Shown here: piece after piece, positions 7,659-16,313 of the stretch
How the letters are laid out: the number at the start of each line of letters is the position of its first letter
Numbering within the stretch: position 1 is the stretch's first letter
Assembly: GCF_022809095.1 (NCBI RefSeq)
Contig: NZ_JALAZE010000001.1
Coordinates: forward strand, 372,001 to 436,000
Direction of reading: 5' to 3'
Length of the DNA stretch: 64,000 bases
DNA from: Bacillus kexueae
GTDB taxonomy: Bacteria > Bacillota > Bacilli > Bacillales > Aeribacillaceae
Translations under genes and position numbers: made by a program
Notes under the pieces: generated by a model
Told to the model about the DNA's origin: nothing
What the model saw: the letters and a program-made list of their open reading frames with translations, nothing else
Database searches by the model: none

Positions 7659-8179
7659 CCATTGTTGACGAGCCAATTTGCTGCGTCAAGTAATGATGGA
7701 AAGTGGTAATCTGCATGGTCGACCGTTTCATCACCGACAAGGATGGTTACCACTCCAGCTTTTTTTCCAGCTAAAATATCCACATCTCGATCGCCAACCA
7801 TGAAGCTTTTCGTTAAATCGATCTCGTATTTTTCTGCTAAATCCGTTATCATTTTGGAACCTGGTTTGCGGCATAAACAGCCCTCTTTCGGCTTATGAAT
7901 GCAGTACGAAATGTCTCGAATCTGTCCGCCGAACGTCGCAATATCTCGTTTCATTTTCTCATGAATATCAATTAATCGTTGTTCCGTCATGAAGCCTAGT
8001 CCGACACCACCTTGATTGGTGACGACAAATACTTCAAAGTTTTGTTCATTCAATAAACGAATGGCTTCCCCCACACCATCTAACAAATAAAACTGTGATG
8101 GATGATTGACGTATTTGACACGATCGGATAGCACTTCATTAATCACACCATCACGATCGAGAAAAACCGCTTTTTTCAC
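7655..8179 (-). CDS. HAD-IIIA phosphatase, GmhB-like
   Basis: A 174-aa HAD superfamily phosphatase of the histidinol-phosphatase/heptose-bisphosphatase (GmhB) group. The catalytic motif I DRDGVINE begins at residue 8. Motif II (VVTNQGGVGLG) and motif III/IV (KPGSKM and VGDRDVDILAGKKAG) follow in order. A GmhB-style zinc loop (CIHKPKEGCLCRKP) is present. The natural substrate is unknown, as Gram-positive relatives rarely make heptose. It lies inverted between ku and ligD, overlapping ku by 4 bases at the 3' end. A DNA 3'- or 5'-end-cleaning role is only a speculation from this position. Confidence 0.85.
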   Translation of the reverse strand: MKKAVFLDRDGVINEVLSDRVKYVNHPSQFYLLDGVGEAIRLLNEQNFEVFVVTNQGGVGLGFMTEQRLIDIHEKMKRDIATFGGQIRDISYCIHKPKEGCLCRKPGSKMITDLAEKYEIDLTKSFMVGDRDVDILAGKKAGVVTILVGDETVDHADYHFPSLLDAANWLVNNG

Positions 8180-8232
8180 TGTTCTTTTCCTCCTTATACG
8201 AAAACGTTAATCACGAACAAGAGGTGAAGCAC

Positions 8233-10062
8233 TTGAAGCCGATGATTCCAACATTGACATTGGAAGTTCCAATTAACGATGAGTGGTTCTATGAAGTGAA
8301 ATACGATGGCTTTCGGGCCATCTTTTTGATAACCGAGGACTCCATTCAAATGACAAGTCGCAATGAGCGCGACTTAACCGTCCAATTTCCAGAGCTCATC
8401 TCGTATGTAGAACGAAACTGGGAGCAGTTTGCTCCTTTTACCCCTCTTGTTCTCGATGGTGAAATTGTCGCCCTTGAAAATGAATACAAATCGGACTTCG
8501 ATGCCGTTCAAAGAAGAGGGAAGCTCCGTTCTCAAGAAAAAATAGTCGATGCTGTAGCTCATACCCCTTGTTCATTCGTCTGCTTTGACTTGTTAACCTT
8601 AAATGGAAACGACATGACATCCCTTTCGTACGGGGAGCGACGAAGCCTTCTCGTAGAACTATTTACTAATTGTCATCTCCCTTTAAAGGTATGTCCCCAT
8701 GATGGAAATCGTATACACCTCATTGAATCGACGAAAGACTTTGATACATGTTGGAAGCAGGTCGTCATTCATGAAGGAGAAGGGATTTTGGCGAAACAAC
8801 GAACGAGCCAATACGCTAAAGGAAGCCGAACGAAGCAATGGCTCAAAATGAAAAATTATCGAAAAGCGAAGTTTGTGATTGTTTCATTCGATGAGTCGAA
8901 TGGATACTTTCACGTAGCTGTTCATCAACAACACGATTGGATTACCGTTGGAACATTCACACATGGACTTTCATCATCCGAACGCAATGCACTTATCACC
9001 ATTATAAAACAAAACGGCAAAAAAAATGGTGCTTTATGGGAAATACCTCCGTCCATTTGTATTCAACTCCAATTTTTATCTTTTTCTTTTGGACAGTTGC
9101 GTGAGCCGTCTTTCCATTCCTTTTCGTTTGAATCATCGATTGAGGAATGCTCACTTTTTCAACTTTTACTTTCGGAAAGATGGCTTCATCCTGACGTTAG
9201 CTTTACGCATTTACAAAAACCACTTTGGAAGGAAACAGCCATTCAAAAGGAGGATTACTTACAATACCTTGTGAAGGTCGCACCGCGGTTTTTACCCTTT
9301 TTACAAAAGCGCCTCTTAACGGTCGTCCGCTATCCGCACGGTCTATATGGGGAGGCATTTTTTCAAAAAAACTGTCCAGACTATGCACCTGCATTTATTC
9401 AAACGGTGACGCACGAGGGAATTTCCTATATTCATTGCAACAATTTCTCCACGTTGATGTGGTTAGGAAATCAGCTCGCAATCGAGTTTCACATTCCGTT
9501 CAATCCATTTGACACCGAAAAGCCACGTGAAATTGTCTTTGATTTAGACCCACCTAATCGAGCATTTTTTCATTTAGCCATCAAAGCTGCACTTGAATTA
9601 AAGGCGTGCTTCGATACGTTTCACGTTCAAGCGTATCCAAAGCTTTCCGGGAATAAAGGCATTCAACTTCACATCCCATTAACTAAAAATAAGCTTACCT
9701 ATGACGAAACGAGAATTTTCACGTCCTTTTTCGCTCGGTATTTAGTTGAACGCTTCCCCGATCTTTTTACGACGGAACGACTTAAGAAAAATCGTGGTGA
9801 CCGCCTGTATGTAGACTATATTCAACATGCTGAAGGGAAAACAATCATCGCCCCTTATTCTGTTCGTGGAACTGAAGAAGGCACCGTTGCCGCTCCCCTT
9901 TACTGGGAGGAAATAAACGATTCCTTACGACCAGAGACGATGACCATGGAAGCCGTAATGAAGCGAATGGAAGCTGCCCCTTGTCCGATGCAAACATTTT
10001 TTCAAAACGGCCAAGACGACGTCGTACATGAAATCATTGAACATATTAAGAAGATCGAATGA
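8233..10062 (+). CDS. ligD: multifunctional ATP-dependent DNA ligase LigD (ligase-polymerase)
   Basis: A 609-aa NHEJ ligase of Bacillus architecture: N-terminal ATP-dependent ligase, C-terminal primase-like polymerase, no phosphoesterase domain. Ligase motif I KYDGFR places the adenylated lysine at residue 23; later motifs include LDGEIV and the KQWLKMKNY block. The polymerase domain has the metal-binding FDLDPP near residue 438 and LSGNKGIQLHIPL. The TTG at 8233, 6 bases after GAGGTG, is preferred over the GTG at 8224 inside that site. It acts with Ku, probably in the spore or during germination. A small reading frame follows on the same strand. Confidence 0.93.
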   Translation: MKPMIPTLTLEVPINDEWFYEVKYDGFRAIFLITEDSIQMTSRNERDLTVQFPELISYVERNWEQFAPFTPLVLDGEIVALENEYKSDFDAVQRRGKLRSQEKIVDAVAHTPCSFVCFDLLTLNGNDMTSLSYGERRSLLVELFTNCHLPLKVCPHDGNRIHLIESTKDFDTCWKQVVIHEGEGILAKQRTSQYAKGSRTKQWLKMKNYRKAKFVIVSFDESNGYFHVAVHQQHDWITVGTFTHGLSSSERNALITIIKQNGKKNGALWEIPPSICIQLQFLSFSFGQLREPSFHSFSFESSIEECSLFQLLLSERWLHPDVSFTHLQKPLWKETAIQKEDYLQYLVKVAPRFLPFLQKRLLTVVRYPHGLYGEAFFQKNCPDYAPAFIQTVTHEGISYIHCNNFSTLMWLGNQLAIEFHIPFNPFDTEKPREIVFDLDPPNRAFFHLAIKAALELKACFDTFHVQAYPKLSGNKGIQLHIPLTKNKLTYDETRIFTSFFARYLVERFPDLFTTERLKKNRGDRLYVDYIQHAEGKTIIAPYSVRGTEEGTVAAPLYWEEINDSLRPETMTMEAVMKRMEAAPCPMQTFFQNGQDDVVHEIIEHIKKIE

Positions 10063-10112
10063 AGCGGAGATCTCGAAAAGGAATTGAAAAATTTTTGGTA
10101 AAGGAGAAAACA

Positions 10113-10265
10113 TTGACAACCATTTTCGTACTAATGGGGAGCATTTCGGCTTTGCAGTTAGTTATGGAAATAAGGTATGGAAGTAAGAAAAGTGCAAAGC
10201 GCAAGTCCTTAGGCGAAAGGCGCTTGGAGCTAGACACCAAAAAAACTGTAAAAAGAATGCTTTAA
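10113..10265 (+). CDS. putative small membrane peptide whose C-terminus is encoded by the dispersed repeat
   Basis: A 50-aa frame with AAGGAG 6 to 7 bases ahead of a TTG start. The first 18 residues (TTIFVLMGSISALQLVME) are hydrophobic enough for one membrane helix. From about residue 25 the basic tail (KKSAKRKSLGERRLELDTKK) is translated from repeat copy 3. It sits 50 bp after ligD and may be co-transcribed. It is unrecognised and could be a fortuitous frame; the ribosome binding site plus helix is the only support. Confidence 0.4.
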   Translation: MTTIFVLMGSISALQLVMEIRYGSKKSAKRKSLGERRLELDTKKTVKRML

Positions 10266-10292
10266 CACTTTATTGAACTTAAACTTTCTGTA
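10188..10292 (-). repeat. dispersed element, copy 3 (internally deleted)
   Basis: It has the same left end and AT-rich right end as the other copies, but about 55 bp of the GC-rich core is missing. The junction lies between two GGCGCT hexamers that flank the missing block in full copies, which suggests slippage or recombination. The right end abuts the terminator at 10299. Confidence 0.78.
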
Positions 10293-10296
10293 CAAA

Positions 10297-10344
10297 AATA
10301 AAGCAGCCCTCTCCGTGATATTGGAGAGGTGCTGCTTTTTGTTT
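10297..10344. terminator. bidirectional intrinsic terminator
   Basis: Long stem AAAGCAGC-CCTCTCC / GGAGAGG-GCTGCTTT with a T-tract on the + side and T-rich sequence on the minus side. It would end both the ligD unit and the minus-strand transcript of the Met-rich protein after it has crossed the tandem array. Confidence 0.82.
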
Positions 10345-10369
10345 CCGTGTGTACGGAGTGGTTTGGTAC

Positions 10370-10975
10370 TGATTTATTCATCAGTTCCGGTGACTTATTC
10401 ATCACTTTCTCTGATTTATTCATCAGTTCCGGCGACTTTTTCGTCACTTTCTCTGATTTATTCATCAGTTCCGGTGACTTGTTCATCACTTTCACTGTTT
10501 TATTCATCAGTTCTGGCGACTTATTCATCACTTTCACTAGTTTATTCATCAGTTCCGGTGACTTGTTCATCACTTTCACTAGTTTATTCATCAGTTCCGG
10601 TGACTTGTTCATCACTTTCTCTGATTTATTCATCAGTTCTGGCGACTTATTCATCACTTTCTCTGATTTATTCATCAGTTCTGGCGACTTATTCATCACT
10701 TTCTCTGATTTATTCATTAGTTCCGGTGACTTATTCATCACTTTCTCTGATTTATTCATCAGTTCTGGCAACTTATTCATCACTTTCTCTGTTTTATTCA
10801 TCAGTTCTGGCGACTTATTCATCACTTTCTCTGATTTATTCATCAGTTCCGGTGACTTGTTCATCACTTTCACTGTTTTATTCATCAGTTCTGGCGACTT
10901 ATTCATCACTTTCACTAGTTTATTCATCAGTTCCGGTGACTTGTTCATCACTTTCACTGGTTTATTCATCAGTTC
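10370..10975. repeat. 21-bp tandem array with TTCATCA core (array A, about 28 units)
   Basis: Each unit begins TTATTCATCA. Two alternating versions, TTCATCAG-TTCCGGTGAC and TTCATCAC-TTTCTCTGAT, make a 42-bp higher-order unit. All lengths are multiples of 21, so several frames stay open. The minus strand reads as 28 heptads of the type MNKSPEL/MNKSEKV within a 240-codon frame (10262-10984). The + strand has similar open frames. With no distinct ribosome binding site I treat these as by-products of a DNA or RNA repeat. The array lies between the Met-rich gene and its terminator. Confidence 0.9.
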
Positions 10976-10992
10976 CTCAACCACCCTATTCC

Positions 10993-11697
10993 TTAATAAA
11001 AGAACGGGAAGAAAAAGGCTGAGATTCCGCCAAATGGGAAGCCGTAGCGACGGAAGCGACGGAAGCGCCTTGGGTAGCCGTATCCGTATCCGTAACCATA
11101 TGGGTATCCGCCATATCCATATTGGCGATGTTGGTCTTCATCTTCTCCAATTGGGATGAGTATAAAGACGCGATCGTGGTCGATTTTATCGATAATCCCT
11201 TCAACTCTGTTACCGTCTTTAAGCTCCATCATGACATAGTAATATTTATGTTTTTTGCAAAAGCTTTCAAGCTCTTTCGGGTTCATGTCTTTTCCGCCTT
11301 GTACCGGTGCAGTCATTGTTGGGTCCATATGCATATTATTTGCCACCGGTTGCTGCATTTGCGGCATCATAGGGTGATTGGCATTTGCGTGTGCATACAT
11401 ATCCATCACATTTCCATTTGGCATCATTTGGGCATTAGGGTCCATCATGTTTCCATGCGGCATCATCATTTGACCTTGGGCATCCATCATATTTCCGTGC
11501 GGCATCATCATTTGACCCTGGGCGTCCATCATGTTCCCGTGTGGCATCATCATTTGACCTTGAGCGTCCATCATGTTTCCGTGGGGCATCATCATTTGAC
11601 CTTGGGCATCCATCATGTTTCCGTGCGGTGCCATTTGTCCTTGTGGGTCCATCATATTTCCTTGTGGCATCATCATTTGTGGATAATACGGTTGCAT
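10993..11697 (-). CDS. Met/Gln/His-rich repeat protein, possible spore coat component
   Basis: A 234-aa protein not assigned to a named family. Residues about 10-85 are tandem copies of a 14-residue unit, MMDAQGQMMMPHGN (42 bp each). A short linker follows, then a compact domain (LESFCKKHKYYYVMMELKDG, VEGIIDKIDHDRVFILIP) resembling small beta-barrel domains seen in Bacillus coat-associated proteins. The tail is rich in Gly/Tyr/Arg/Phe (YGYGGYPYGYGYGYGYPRRF). The composition suggests a structural or cross-linked surface protein, and Met/His clusters could bind copper; both are inference. GAGGAGG precedes the ATG. Confidence 0.6.
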   Translation of the reverse strand: MQPYYPQMMMPQGNMMDPQGQMAPHGNMMDAQGQMMMPHGNMMDAQGQMMMPHGNMMDAQGQMMMPHGNMMDAQGQMMMPHGNMMDPNAQMMPNGNVMDMYAHANANHPMMPQMQQPVANNMHMDPTMTAPVQGGKDMNPKELESFCKKHKYYYVMMELKDGNRVEGIIDKIDHDRVFILIPIGEDEDQHRQYGYGGYPYGYGYGYGYPRRFRRFRRYGFPFGGISAFFFPFFY

Positions 11698-11798
11698 ACT
11701 GAAAGTTTCCTCCTCATAGTCGCAATTTCTTTCCCATTGTATTCAACCATTGGGCATTTGCTACAAATGATGAGGTGAGAAATCTTTTTAACCCAGGT

Positions 11799-12653
11799 TT
11801 ACAACACGTCATCGAGCATTCGCTTTAACTCGTTCACTTCTTTTTCTTGTTCATTCAGCTCGTTCATCAAATGAAGGAAAAGGGATTTTAAGATGATTTT
11901 TGATTTATTTGTTTGATGGACTTTCCATTTTTTCCACTCTTGTTCGAAGATGGGTAAAATCTCGAGGACCATTTCATTCTCTTTACAATTCGATTCAAGT
12001 TGTTGAATGATCCTCTCGACTTCATCGAGTGGAAATGTATTTTTTTGAAACATTTCTTTCACTAGTAGTGGATTTTCGTTTTTCATATATCCTTCCACTA
12101 ACACATCACATTGCGTGAGTAAATGATGAGTAAGGCGCGTAATGTCTACTTGGATTTGATCTAAAAAAATTAGACTCATATATTCATGCGCAAATCCTTT
12201 TAAAGAGACGACTAAGTCATAAACATATGGTCTAGCTTTCTCTCCGTATACGGATAGAAGCTTCAATTCTAACCAGTGCATGATTTCTTTTCTCATACGG
12301 TGGAAAATCGCTTCAATGTCCGTTTTAAATTGAAATGTTTCTTTCATATTGACGAGAATAAATTCACGATTTTCGACGAAAACGGAAAGGGAAAGGCGAA
12401 GTTGTTCAAAAAACTTCTGCCTCTCCGTTAAAGCTGGGTCTTCTTCTATTATTTTCATCTTTGTTGAAATGACCTCGTAATAATGCCAAATTATCTCCAA
12501 GAGAATTTGGTCTTTCGATTTAAAATAGTGATAAATGGAGCCTTTAGCGATTCCTAAATGGTCGGCAATCTCTTGCATCGATGTTTGATTGAATCCTTTT
12601 TTCGAAAATAGCTCCATTGCCCCTTCTAAAATGATTGTTTTCTTCTCACTCAT
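11799..12653 (-). CDS. TetR/AcrR family regulator, probable regulator of the RND pump
   Basis: A 284-aa TetR-type repressor. The N-terminal HTH is clear: LEGAMELFSKKGFNQTSMQEIADHLGIAKGSIYHYFKSKD, spanning about residues 8-47. A long ligand domain and a C-terminal coiled segment (NELNEQEKEVNELKRMLDDV) follow, so it is longer than usual. Three in-frame ATGs lie at 12662, 12659 and 12653; the last has the best spacing from AAAGGA. It lies 54 bp downstream of the RND gene on the same strand, like the YerO/SwrC pairing in B. subtilis. Likely targets are the TGACCG sites upstream of that pump. Confidence 0.85.
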   Translation of the reverse strand: MSEKKTIILEGAMELFSKKGFNQTSMQEIADHLGIAKGSIYHYFKSKDQILLEIIWHYYEVISTKMKIIEEDPALTERQKFFEQLRLSLSVFVENREFILVNMKETFQFKTDIEAIFHRMRKEIMHWLELKLLSVYGEKARPYVYDLVVSLKGFAHEYMSLIFLDQIQVDITRLTHHLLTQCDVLVEGYMKNENPLLVKEMFQKNTFPLDEVERIIQQLESNCKENEMVLEILPIFEQEWKKWKVHQTNKSKIILKSLFLHLMNELNEQEKEVNELKRMLDDVL

Positions 12654-12707
12654 ATTCATCATTCCTTTAAAGAAAGGGGAAGCCAAGCGGCTCCCCTCCT
12701 TCATGTA

Positions 12708-15700
12708 TTACGATTTATCATCCTTTTTATCATCATCTTTGACCATGGAAAGCAACTGCTCAAGCATCGCCGCTAACTCTTCTTTTTTGTACTCGTTCGG
12801 ACGATGAGCTGGAACGCGAGAAGGCTGTTCTTCTTCACGCTCCACTTTTTCATCGAGTAAATAAGCTGGAATGAGCTGTCCGTCTGGTGTCGCATATTTT
12901 TTGTTTAGTCGTCTCGTCTCTTTGTCAAACAAGCTATAAATAACCGGAATGACAAACAACGTTAAGAACGTACTGGAGATTAATCCACCGATAACGGTTA
13001 AGCCCATCGGCTGGTTCACTTCGGATCCTTCTCCCATGCCAATGGCAAGCGGCAATAATCCAAGAATCGTCGTGAATGCTGTCATTAATACTGGTCGAAT
13101 TCTCACCTTTACGGCTTCGACGATGGCATCGTACGACTTCATACCACGTCGCTTCAATTGATTGATGTAATCTACAATAACGATAGCGTTATTAACAACG
13201 ATACCCGCTAAGACAATTAAACCAATGACTACCGTAATACTAATTGGCGTTTGGAACGCAAATAAAGTTAAGCCGACCCCAATAATCATTAATGGCACCG
13301 TAAACATAATAACGAATGGGTACTTAAAGGACTCGAATTGAGCAGCCATCACTAAGTAAATGAAGACAATTGCAAGAACGAAAGCAAGCACCATGTCATC
13401 CATTGATGATTCTAACAATTCGCGATCGCCACCGAAGGAAATGTCTGTTTCAGTTGGCAGTTCTAGCTCGTCGATTTTTTCGTCAACTTTTTGTGAAATC
13501 GCTCCTAAATTCGTGTCATTGGAATATTTTAATGTAAACTGAACGGCTGGTTGCTTATCTATCCGAACAATTTCAACCGGCCCTTCTCCTCGTTCAATTG
13601 TCGCCACATCTTTTAATTGAACGAATTCGCCGTTTGGCTTTTTAATTAAGAGCGACTTGAGCGATTCAATATCCTGAGTGACATCATCTTTATACGCGAC
13701 ATTTACCATGTAAAGCTCGCCATCTTCTTCATTCGTCATTTGGAACGCATCGATTCCGCGTGTCGCGTTATTGACGACCATTCCAACTTGAATAGGTGTA
13801 AGGCCGTTATTGAAGGCTTTTTCACGATCTACCGTAATTTGAAGCTCTTCAATTTTCTCCGCTAAATCGTTTGTCACTTCATTGACATTATCGAGTTCAC
13901 GAAGTGCTTCTTGAATTTGGTCCACACTTTCTTTTAAGCGTTTTTCATCACTATCTTTCACATTGAACGTTAACGTATTCGGCTCAGAACCAGTAGATGA
14001 TTGAAGATTGAAAGAAACTTCCGCTTGTTCATTTGCTCGTTCAGCTGCTTTTTCAACTTCTTTTTTAATATCATCTACAAAGTCAAACGTCGATTGTTCT
14101 CGTTCTTCAAACGGAACCATATTTACATAGATTTGTGCAATATTCGTATTGGCTGTTCCACGAAAAGCTTCTTCTTGTGTCGAACCAATTAAGCTTACAT
14201 ACACATCAACATCTTCTTGATCTCGCAACACTTCTTCAATGCTTTCAACGACTTTGGTCGTTTCCGAAAGCGCCGTACCGTTTTCAAGTGTTACATCAAT
14301 AGCGAAATACCCTTCATCCGTTGCCGGTAAAAAGACCGCTCCTACTTTAAAGAAACCGAAAATACTTGTTCCAAATAAGACAAGTGCCATCGTAATAACG
14401 GCTGCGCGATTCCGTAACGCCCATTTAATAGAGCGTTGCAATGATTTTTGAAACGAGGATTCCTGTCGTTCTTTTTCGATATTTTTCCGCGGCTTTTTCA
14501 ACCAAATGCTTGCGAGCATCGGAACGACCGTAAGAGCCACAAATAGGGAAGCGAATAAACTGAAAGCAATCGTTAGCGAGAACTCTGTAAAGAGGTCACC
14601 AATGATTCCTGTAATAAAGACAACCGGTAAGAAAACGGCAATTGTCGTAAATGTCGACGCAATAATTGCCGGCCCCATTTCTTTTGCTCCTTCATAGGCC
14701 GCTTTTTTCGGATCTTTCCCCATGGATAAGTGACGGTAAATGTTTTCAATCACAACGATGGCATTGTCGACTAACATTCCAATTCCGAGCGCCAAACCAC
14801 CAAGCGTCATAATATTTAATGTGAAATCGGAAAAATACATAAGAACGAATGTGACAATAACGGAATACGGAATCGCAATTCCGATAATGAGCGGGCTTTT
14901 CACATTACGTAAAAATAAAAACAGCACAATCATCGCAAACGTTCCACCTAAAATTAAGGTGTTTAACATATTTCCGATAGCTTTTTTGATATATTCGCCC
15001 TGATCGAAAAGTAAATCCACTTCGATGGAATCGTATTTTTCATTTTCATCTAATACTTCGTCAAGCTTTTTTTGGAACGCCTCGGAAACGTCTGCCGTAT
15101 TTGCGTCCGATTGTTGTAGAACATTAATTAAAATCGAAGGTTCATCATTAGTACGTGTGATCGTTTCAGATTCTTTTTCTGAAATTGCGACATCTGCTAA
15201 ATCCTTCAACTTAATTTGTTCACCGTTCGTTGGGTTGACGCCCATAGATAAGTTTTGTAACGTCTCCACAGAATCAATTGTGCTGATGACACGTGTTGTT
15301 AAGTGGAGACCATCTGTTTCAATCGGGCTACCCGGTAAAGACGTTGCATTCGCACTAATCAGATCTACAACATCCGATTGACTTAACTGATATTTCTTTA
15401 ACGCTTCTTGGTTGAGGGATACTTTTACTTCTTCGGTTGTTAATCCAGAAAGATTAACGCTGGCTACCCCTTCTGTTTTTGTTAATTCCTCTTTCAATTC
15501 TTCTGCAAGTTGTTGAAGCGCTTCTTGACTATCAGAAGACGTTAACGAAAGCTGGATAATTGGAAACTGTGCCGGGTCAAACTTCATAAACCGCGGCTCG
15601 CTCGCTTCATCTGGAAGCGGTACTGATTTCATATTGCTCACAATTTCATCTTGAACATCATCAATACTTGTTGCCCAGGAAAATTGAAGCAACACTAGAC

Positions 15701-15965
15701 TTGCTCCTTCTTGAGAAGTCGAAGAAATTGCATCTAACCCTTCTATAGTCGACAGCGACTCTTCTAAAGGCTTTGACACTTTTTCTACTACTTCTGTCGG
15801 ACTAGCCCCACTATAATTTGTGACAACCACCCCGATCGGTGGATTAATTTCTGGGATTAATTTAATCGGTATGTTTAAAAACGATACAGCTCCTAAAATG
15901 AGCACTAATACCATCGAAACGAAGGTAAAAACCGGTCTTCGTATCGAAAAACGACTTAATCTCAT
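12708..15965 (-). CDS. swrC: RND family efflux permease, SwrC/YerP-like
   Basis: A 1085-aa resistance-nodulation-division transporter (AcrB/MMPL superfamily). It has a cytoplasmic N-terminus (SRFSIRRPVFTFVSMVLVLI), two large extracytoplasmic loops and about twelve helices. The second half contains the typical GIVVNNAIVIVDYINQLKRR and the first half GMLVDNAIVVIENIYRH. The B. subtilis relative SwrC exports surfactin and confers surfactant resistance. The ATG at 15965 follows GGAGAG; an upstream in-frame start at 16022 lacks a site. No adaptor or outer-membrane partner is present, as expected for a monoderm. The substrate is inferred from homology only. Confidence 0.88.
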   Translation of the reverse strand: MRLSRFSIRRPVFTFVSMVLVLILGAVSFLNIPIKLIPEINPPIGVVVTNYSGASPTEVVEKVSKPLEESLSTIEGLDAISSTSQEGASLVLLQFSWATSIDDVQDEIVSNMKSVPLPDEASEPRFMKFDPAQFPIIQLSLTSSDSQEALQQLAEELKEELTKTEGVASVNLSGLTTEEVKVSLNQEALKKYQLSQSDVVDLISANATSLPGSPIETDGLHLTTRVISTIDSVETLQNLSMGVNPTNGEQIKLKDLADVAISEKESETITRTNDEPSILINVLQQSDANTADVSEAFQKKLDEVLDENEKYDSIEVDLLFDQGEYIKKAIGNMLNTLILGGTFAMIVLFLFLRNVKSPLIIGIAIPYSVIVTFVLMYFSDFTLNIMTLGGLALGIGMLVDNAIVVIENIYRHLSMGKDPKKAAYEGAKEMGPAIIASTFTTIAVFLPVVFITGIIGDLFTEFSLTIAFSLFASLFVALTVVPMLASIWLKKPRKNIEKERQESSFQKSLQRSIKWALRNRAAVITMALVLFGTSIFGFFKVGAVFLPATDEGYFAIDVTLENGTALSETTKVVESIEEVLRDQEDVDVYVSLIGSTQEEAFRGTANTNIAQIYVNMVPFEEREQSTFDFVDDIKKEVEKAAERANEQAEVSFNLQSSTGSEPNTLTFNVKDSDEKRLKESVDQIQEALRELDNVNEVTNDLAEKIEELQITVDREKAFNNGLTPIQVGMVVNNATRGIDAFQMTNEEDGELYMVNVAYKDDVTQDIESLKSLLIKKPNGEFVQLKDVATIERGEGPVEIVRIDKQPAVQFTLKYSNDTNLGAISQKVDEKIDELELPTETDISFGGDRELLESSMDDMVLAFVLAIVFIYLVMAAQFESFKYPFVIMFTVPLMIIGVGLTLFAFQTPISITVVIGLIVLAGIVVNNAIVIVDYINQLKRRGMKSYDAIVEAVKVRIRPVLMTAFTTILGLLPLAIGMGEGSEVNQPMGLTVIGGLISSTFLTLFVIPVIYSLFDKETRRLNKKYATPDGQLIPAYLLDEKVEREEEQPSRVPAHRPNEYKKEELAAMLEQLLSMVKDDDKKDDKS

Positions 15966-16024
15966 GAACAGTCTCTCCTCACTTTGACTTCTTGGTCGAA
16001 TTTTTGACCCGTACACTTTCAATC

Positions 16025-16054
16025 CCTTAATAAATATAGTCGACTAACGGTCAA
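16025..16054 (-). promoter_or_regulatory. swrC promoter overlapped by a TGACCG-N3-GTCGAC operator candidate
   Basis: On the minus strand TTGACC (16054-16049) and TATTAA with 16-17 bp spacing form a weak promoter. TGACCGTTAGTCGAC overlaps the -35. Closely related TGACCG elements occur at 16166-16181 and 16196-16209 in the same intergenic region, as expected for a TetR-family operator set. Confidence 0.5.
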
Positions 16055-16163
16055 TTACATTTTAACTATAAAGAATGGTGCATCTTTTTTCAAGAAAATT
16101 AATCGTTAAGATTTGAACATTTTTTTACAAATTCATGTCACCTGTTAACTACATTTGAAGTTG

Positions 16164-16235
16164 TTGACTTGCGGTCGGTCAGTTTGTACGTATTATGACC
16201 GGCGTCGACAAAATGTATGAAAGGAGAGGAATAAA
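16164..16235 (+). promoter_or_regulatory. orphan promoter, operator and ribosome binding site without a gene
   Basis: TTGACT (16164-16169) is followed by TACGTATTAT, with two TGACCG-type elements (16166-16181 on the minus strand, 16196-16209 on the plus strand). A strong AAAGGAGAGG lies at about 16220. No ATG, GTG or TTG follows at the right distance. An ATA opens a 14-codon frame (xKTKKLIRLSHSPF) that runs into the terminator. This looks like the control region of a gene that has been lost. Confidence 0.4.
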
Positions 16236-16239
16236 AACA

Positions 16240-16311
16240 AAAAAGCTGATTCGTCTCAGCCATTCTCCATTTTAATGGAATCTGACATCAGACTTTGAAT
16301 CAGCTTTTTTT
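16240..16311. terminator. terminator of the MarR gene, also active-looking on the + strand
   Basis: AAGCTGATTC / GAATCAGCTT outer stem with an inner GGAGAATGG-type hairpin. Poly-T runs occur on both sides. Confidence 0.75.
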
Positions 16312-16313
16312 CG

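Noticed and set aside
10370-10975. CRISPR array
   Set aside because: Period is 21 bp with no 25-40-bp unique spacers, and no cas genes are in the window.
10262-10984. 240-codon minus-strand frame of MNKSPEL/MNKSEKV heptads
   Set aside because: It follows from the 21-bp period of array A; + strand frames are equally open and the initiator region has no separate ribosome site. Related array B does not keep frame.
10273-11159. Long + strand frames over array A (LFISSGDLFITFSD-type repeats)
   Set aside because: Same repeat artefact; they run antisense into the Met-rich gene.
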